From RYN-433 sp036558265 (GTDB lineage: Bacteria; Planctomycetota; Phycisphaerae; Tepidisphaerales; Tepidisphaeraceae), in NCBI GenBank assembly GCA_036558265.1, contig DATBFY010000062.1, positions 1 to 7,554 of the forward strand: a stretch of DNA of 7,554 nucleotides, read 5' to 3'. The notes below the pieces were generated by a model, which saw only the letters and a program-made list of their open reading frames with translations, did no database searches and was not told where the DNA came from. Shown piece by piece: positions 7,201 through 7,554 of this stretch. Both the position numbers and the translations under genes were made by a program. Positions within the stretch are counted from its first letter, which is position 1. Every line of letters begins with the position of its first letter.

Positions 7201-7554
7201 GCGGCGTTGTTGAGAATGCGGATCGCGTCGCCGACGAGCTGATAGACGGTGTTGTTGGCGACCAAAGCGGAGTAGGTCCCGCCGCCGAGGTTCGTATTGG
7301 TGTTCACCACAATGCCGCCGACGCTGTTGGCGTAAACGACGTTGTTGGAGATCTCACCGCCGTACGTGCCGCCGGCGGCGATGCCTGTGCCCTTGTTGTA
7401 GACGTAGTTTCCGCGGACGGCGCCCTCGTTGGCGATGATGCCGTAGGCCGAGTTGTCGTAGGAACGGTTGCCGCGGATCACGCCGTTCTGGTAGTCGCCC
7501 TGGATGCCGATCGTGTTGTTGTAAGTCACGTTCCCGCTGGCCACCCCGCTGAAG
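4218..7554 (-). CDS. Large secreted/surface protein: beta-helix, nidogen-like, Ig-like, PKD, twin dockerin-like motifs, basic tail (partial)
   Basis: The frame is open from the right edge to TAG at 4218-4220, over 1,100 residues with the start outside the window. Residues are counted from the codon at 7542-7544. About 1-235 is a right-handed parallel beta-helix with GN.VYNN/GI type coils, closing in SPAIDNAQ. About 288-440 resembles a nidogen-like/NIDO sandwich (LPFAFPFYGTSYTTAYVST, IAPLWDDLRTNQTGNDIFI), after which DMGAYEF (446-452) finishes the beta-helix-type terminus. About 455-600 is a bacterial Ig-like module (APTITATTPG, LTFSEKLN). About 605-690 is PKD-like (FTDADPGDSWTATVDFDDG, GSHTITVKVTDG). 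About 700-875 is beta-rich. GDATLDGTVDFNDLVALAQ and GDFTYDGNVDFNDLVALAQ (about 881-933) are dockerin-like EF-hand loops. A Thr-rich linker (about 948-981) leads to a basic tail ending PVWK. It is presumably extracellular or surface-attached; the ligand is unknown. Confidence 0.9.
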   Translation of the reverse strand, partial: FSGVASGNVTYNNTIGIQGDYQNGVIRGNRSYDNSAYGIIANEGAVRGNYVYNKGTGIAAGGTYGGEISNNVVYANSVGGIVVNTNTNLGGGTYSALVANNTVYQLVGDAIRILNNAARVAVRNNVLQVTAGYDINLDPTSQTGFTSDYNDLSRGNDPRAHVGFLGGVARDTLADWQTATQAALGTQQDSHSIAGNPLWVDIDGADNVLGYTTANGGYDGGRDDNFYLVKQSPAIDNAQSWYAPHTDVENFNRYDDPGTPNTGSPDYAEGNLGSSSFNPAGGTAQNFHGDNTYLSHTLPFAFPFYGTSYTTAYVSTEGFIQFGNTTNAFDPNNSDANLIGYARIAPLWDDLRTNQTGNDIFIDTSVAGQETIRWNANNKADNSTVNFSVTLFNDGRIRFNYGAGNANLTPTIGLSSGNGQSYLFSAYDGLTTLTNANTLEYTLPPGFADMGAYEFRGTGGDTTAPTITATTPGGIHTNGASPVIGQIGLTFSEKLNSIDANAPASFELRGAGADNAFDTADDIRYVLSPSYTAGSTQILLNITGATTGTGTVLPWNGALPQGKFRLTVFALPSGGIHDLSGLELDGDTNGAGGGNYVRTFTISDAPPAVNVPATLTGYAGVDLGASASFTDADPGDSWTATVDFDDGLGPRPLTLNPDKTFNLSETYISPGSHTITVKVTDGLGAFATGTISLTVGDPAGLSRGVGATYTITGPVGNKTLNVLSGNVTITPTLYSTFANLGASVAGGATLTISGNQHLGSLTLASGATAKVTAQGTPAVLTVDSLSLTGSAKLDVGSNYLVVNYAAGQGAATYAQIRSLLQSGRNAGQWNGPGIDSSAVLANPSASTSLAASDNNNGSGGAIRTTFGGQPVGANAILVRYSLAGDATLDGTVDFNDLVALAQNYNRTDGTRVWATGDFTYDGNVDFNDLVALAQNYNKTLTVFPAEPVAAPVVMPSPVTAATTTTTAASDPVTTTTSTATTTTTKPVAKSVTAAKRPAPVSTAFHATPIAPAAPTSLAVSANPNVLIGSLTVKRRNSSQPVQVFSKASRLTAAKVTKPAPAVKADDVVARRVSVAPGREVFNVTPVVRRAPAIGRIKAAKPANAEDGPVWK
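4258..4341 (+). repeat. ~80-bp shared 3'-end segment, copy 4 (antisense of large protein B tail)
   Basis: The core is TTGAAGACTTCCCGC at 4309-4323, one mismatch from copies 1 and 3. It encodes REVFNVTPVV...PAIGRIK on the minus strand. With copy 3 it brackets the Imm11-like gene. Confidence 0.5.
4601..4679 (-). repeat. Trinucleotide (GTC/GAC) tract encoding the Thr-rich linker
   Basis: On the plus strand 4601-4620 is nearly pure TCG/GTC, and further GTC runs follow at about 4627-4636 and 4657-4666. On the coding strand they are ACG/ACGAC-type codons giving Thr runs between the dockerin-like pair and the basic tail. Slippage would change linker length by whole codons without breaking the frame. 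The corresponding part is missing in fragment B', whose homology begins just after it. Confidence 0.7.
4744..4880 (-). repeat. Near-identical tandem dockerin-encoding DNA repeat
   Basis: Bases 4744-4784 and 4840-4880 match at 39 of 41 positions, spaced 96 nt (32 codons) apart. They encode the two VDFNDLVALAQNYN segments of the dockerin-like pair. The DNA match is closer than protein constraint alone needs, suggesting recent duplication or gene conversion within the pair. Confidence 0.85.

Overview
The window looks like a GC-rich chromosomal region of a planctomycete, most likely of the Phycisphaerae/Tepidisphaerales type. The basis is a giant secreted beta-helix protein ending in paired dockerin-like calcium motifs (GDATLDGTVDFNDLVALAQ), a CotH-kinase protein with a lamin-tail (LTD) domain, and long ankyrin proteins, all at high GC. 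This placement comes from protein style, not from a marker gene.

Layout, left to right. (1) 2-652, + strand: 3' part of a CotH-kinase/LTD protein (copy A; its 5' end lies outside the window). (2) 674-1786 and 1802-2710, + strand: two ankyrin-repeat ORFs in the same frame, separated by one TAA and 15 nt, probably one gene split by a stop. (3) 2727-3112, - strand: a 5'-truncated duplicate (B') of the C-terminal tail of the large protein at the right. (4) 3113-3528, + strand: a 5'-truncated, frameshifted duplicate (A') of the CotH/LTD gene. (5) 3581-4180, - strand: a lower-GC gene resembling the Imm11/DUF1629 immunity-protein superfamily. (6) 4218 to the right edge, - strand: a very large surface or secreted protein (B) with beta-helix, nidogen-like, Ig-like, PKD and dockerin-like modules and a basic C-terminal tail.

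The main structural observation is that the window reads as two copies of one convergent unit, CotH(+) -> cargo <- large surface protein(-). Unit 1 is A / ankyrin gene / B' and unit 2 is A' / Imm11-like gene / B. The units meet head to head at about 3113, where both B' and A' have lost their 5' parts. Each unit carries a different cargo between the facing 3' ends. An ~80-bp segment is also related among all four 3' ends in the same DNA orientation. It is therefore sense in the CotH copies and antisense in the tail copies, and it flanks each cargo as a direct repeat. No complete known mobile element, CRISPR array, tRNA or rRNA was recognised. The pattern suggests a duplicated locus whose 3'-3' interval accepts accessory genes. 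Mechanism and function are inference.
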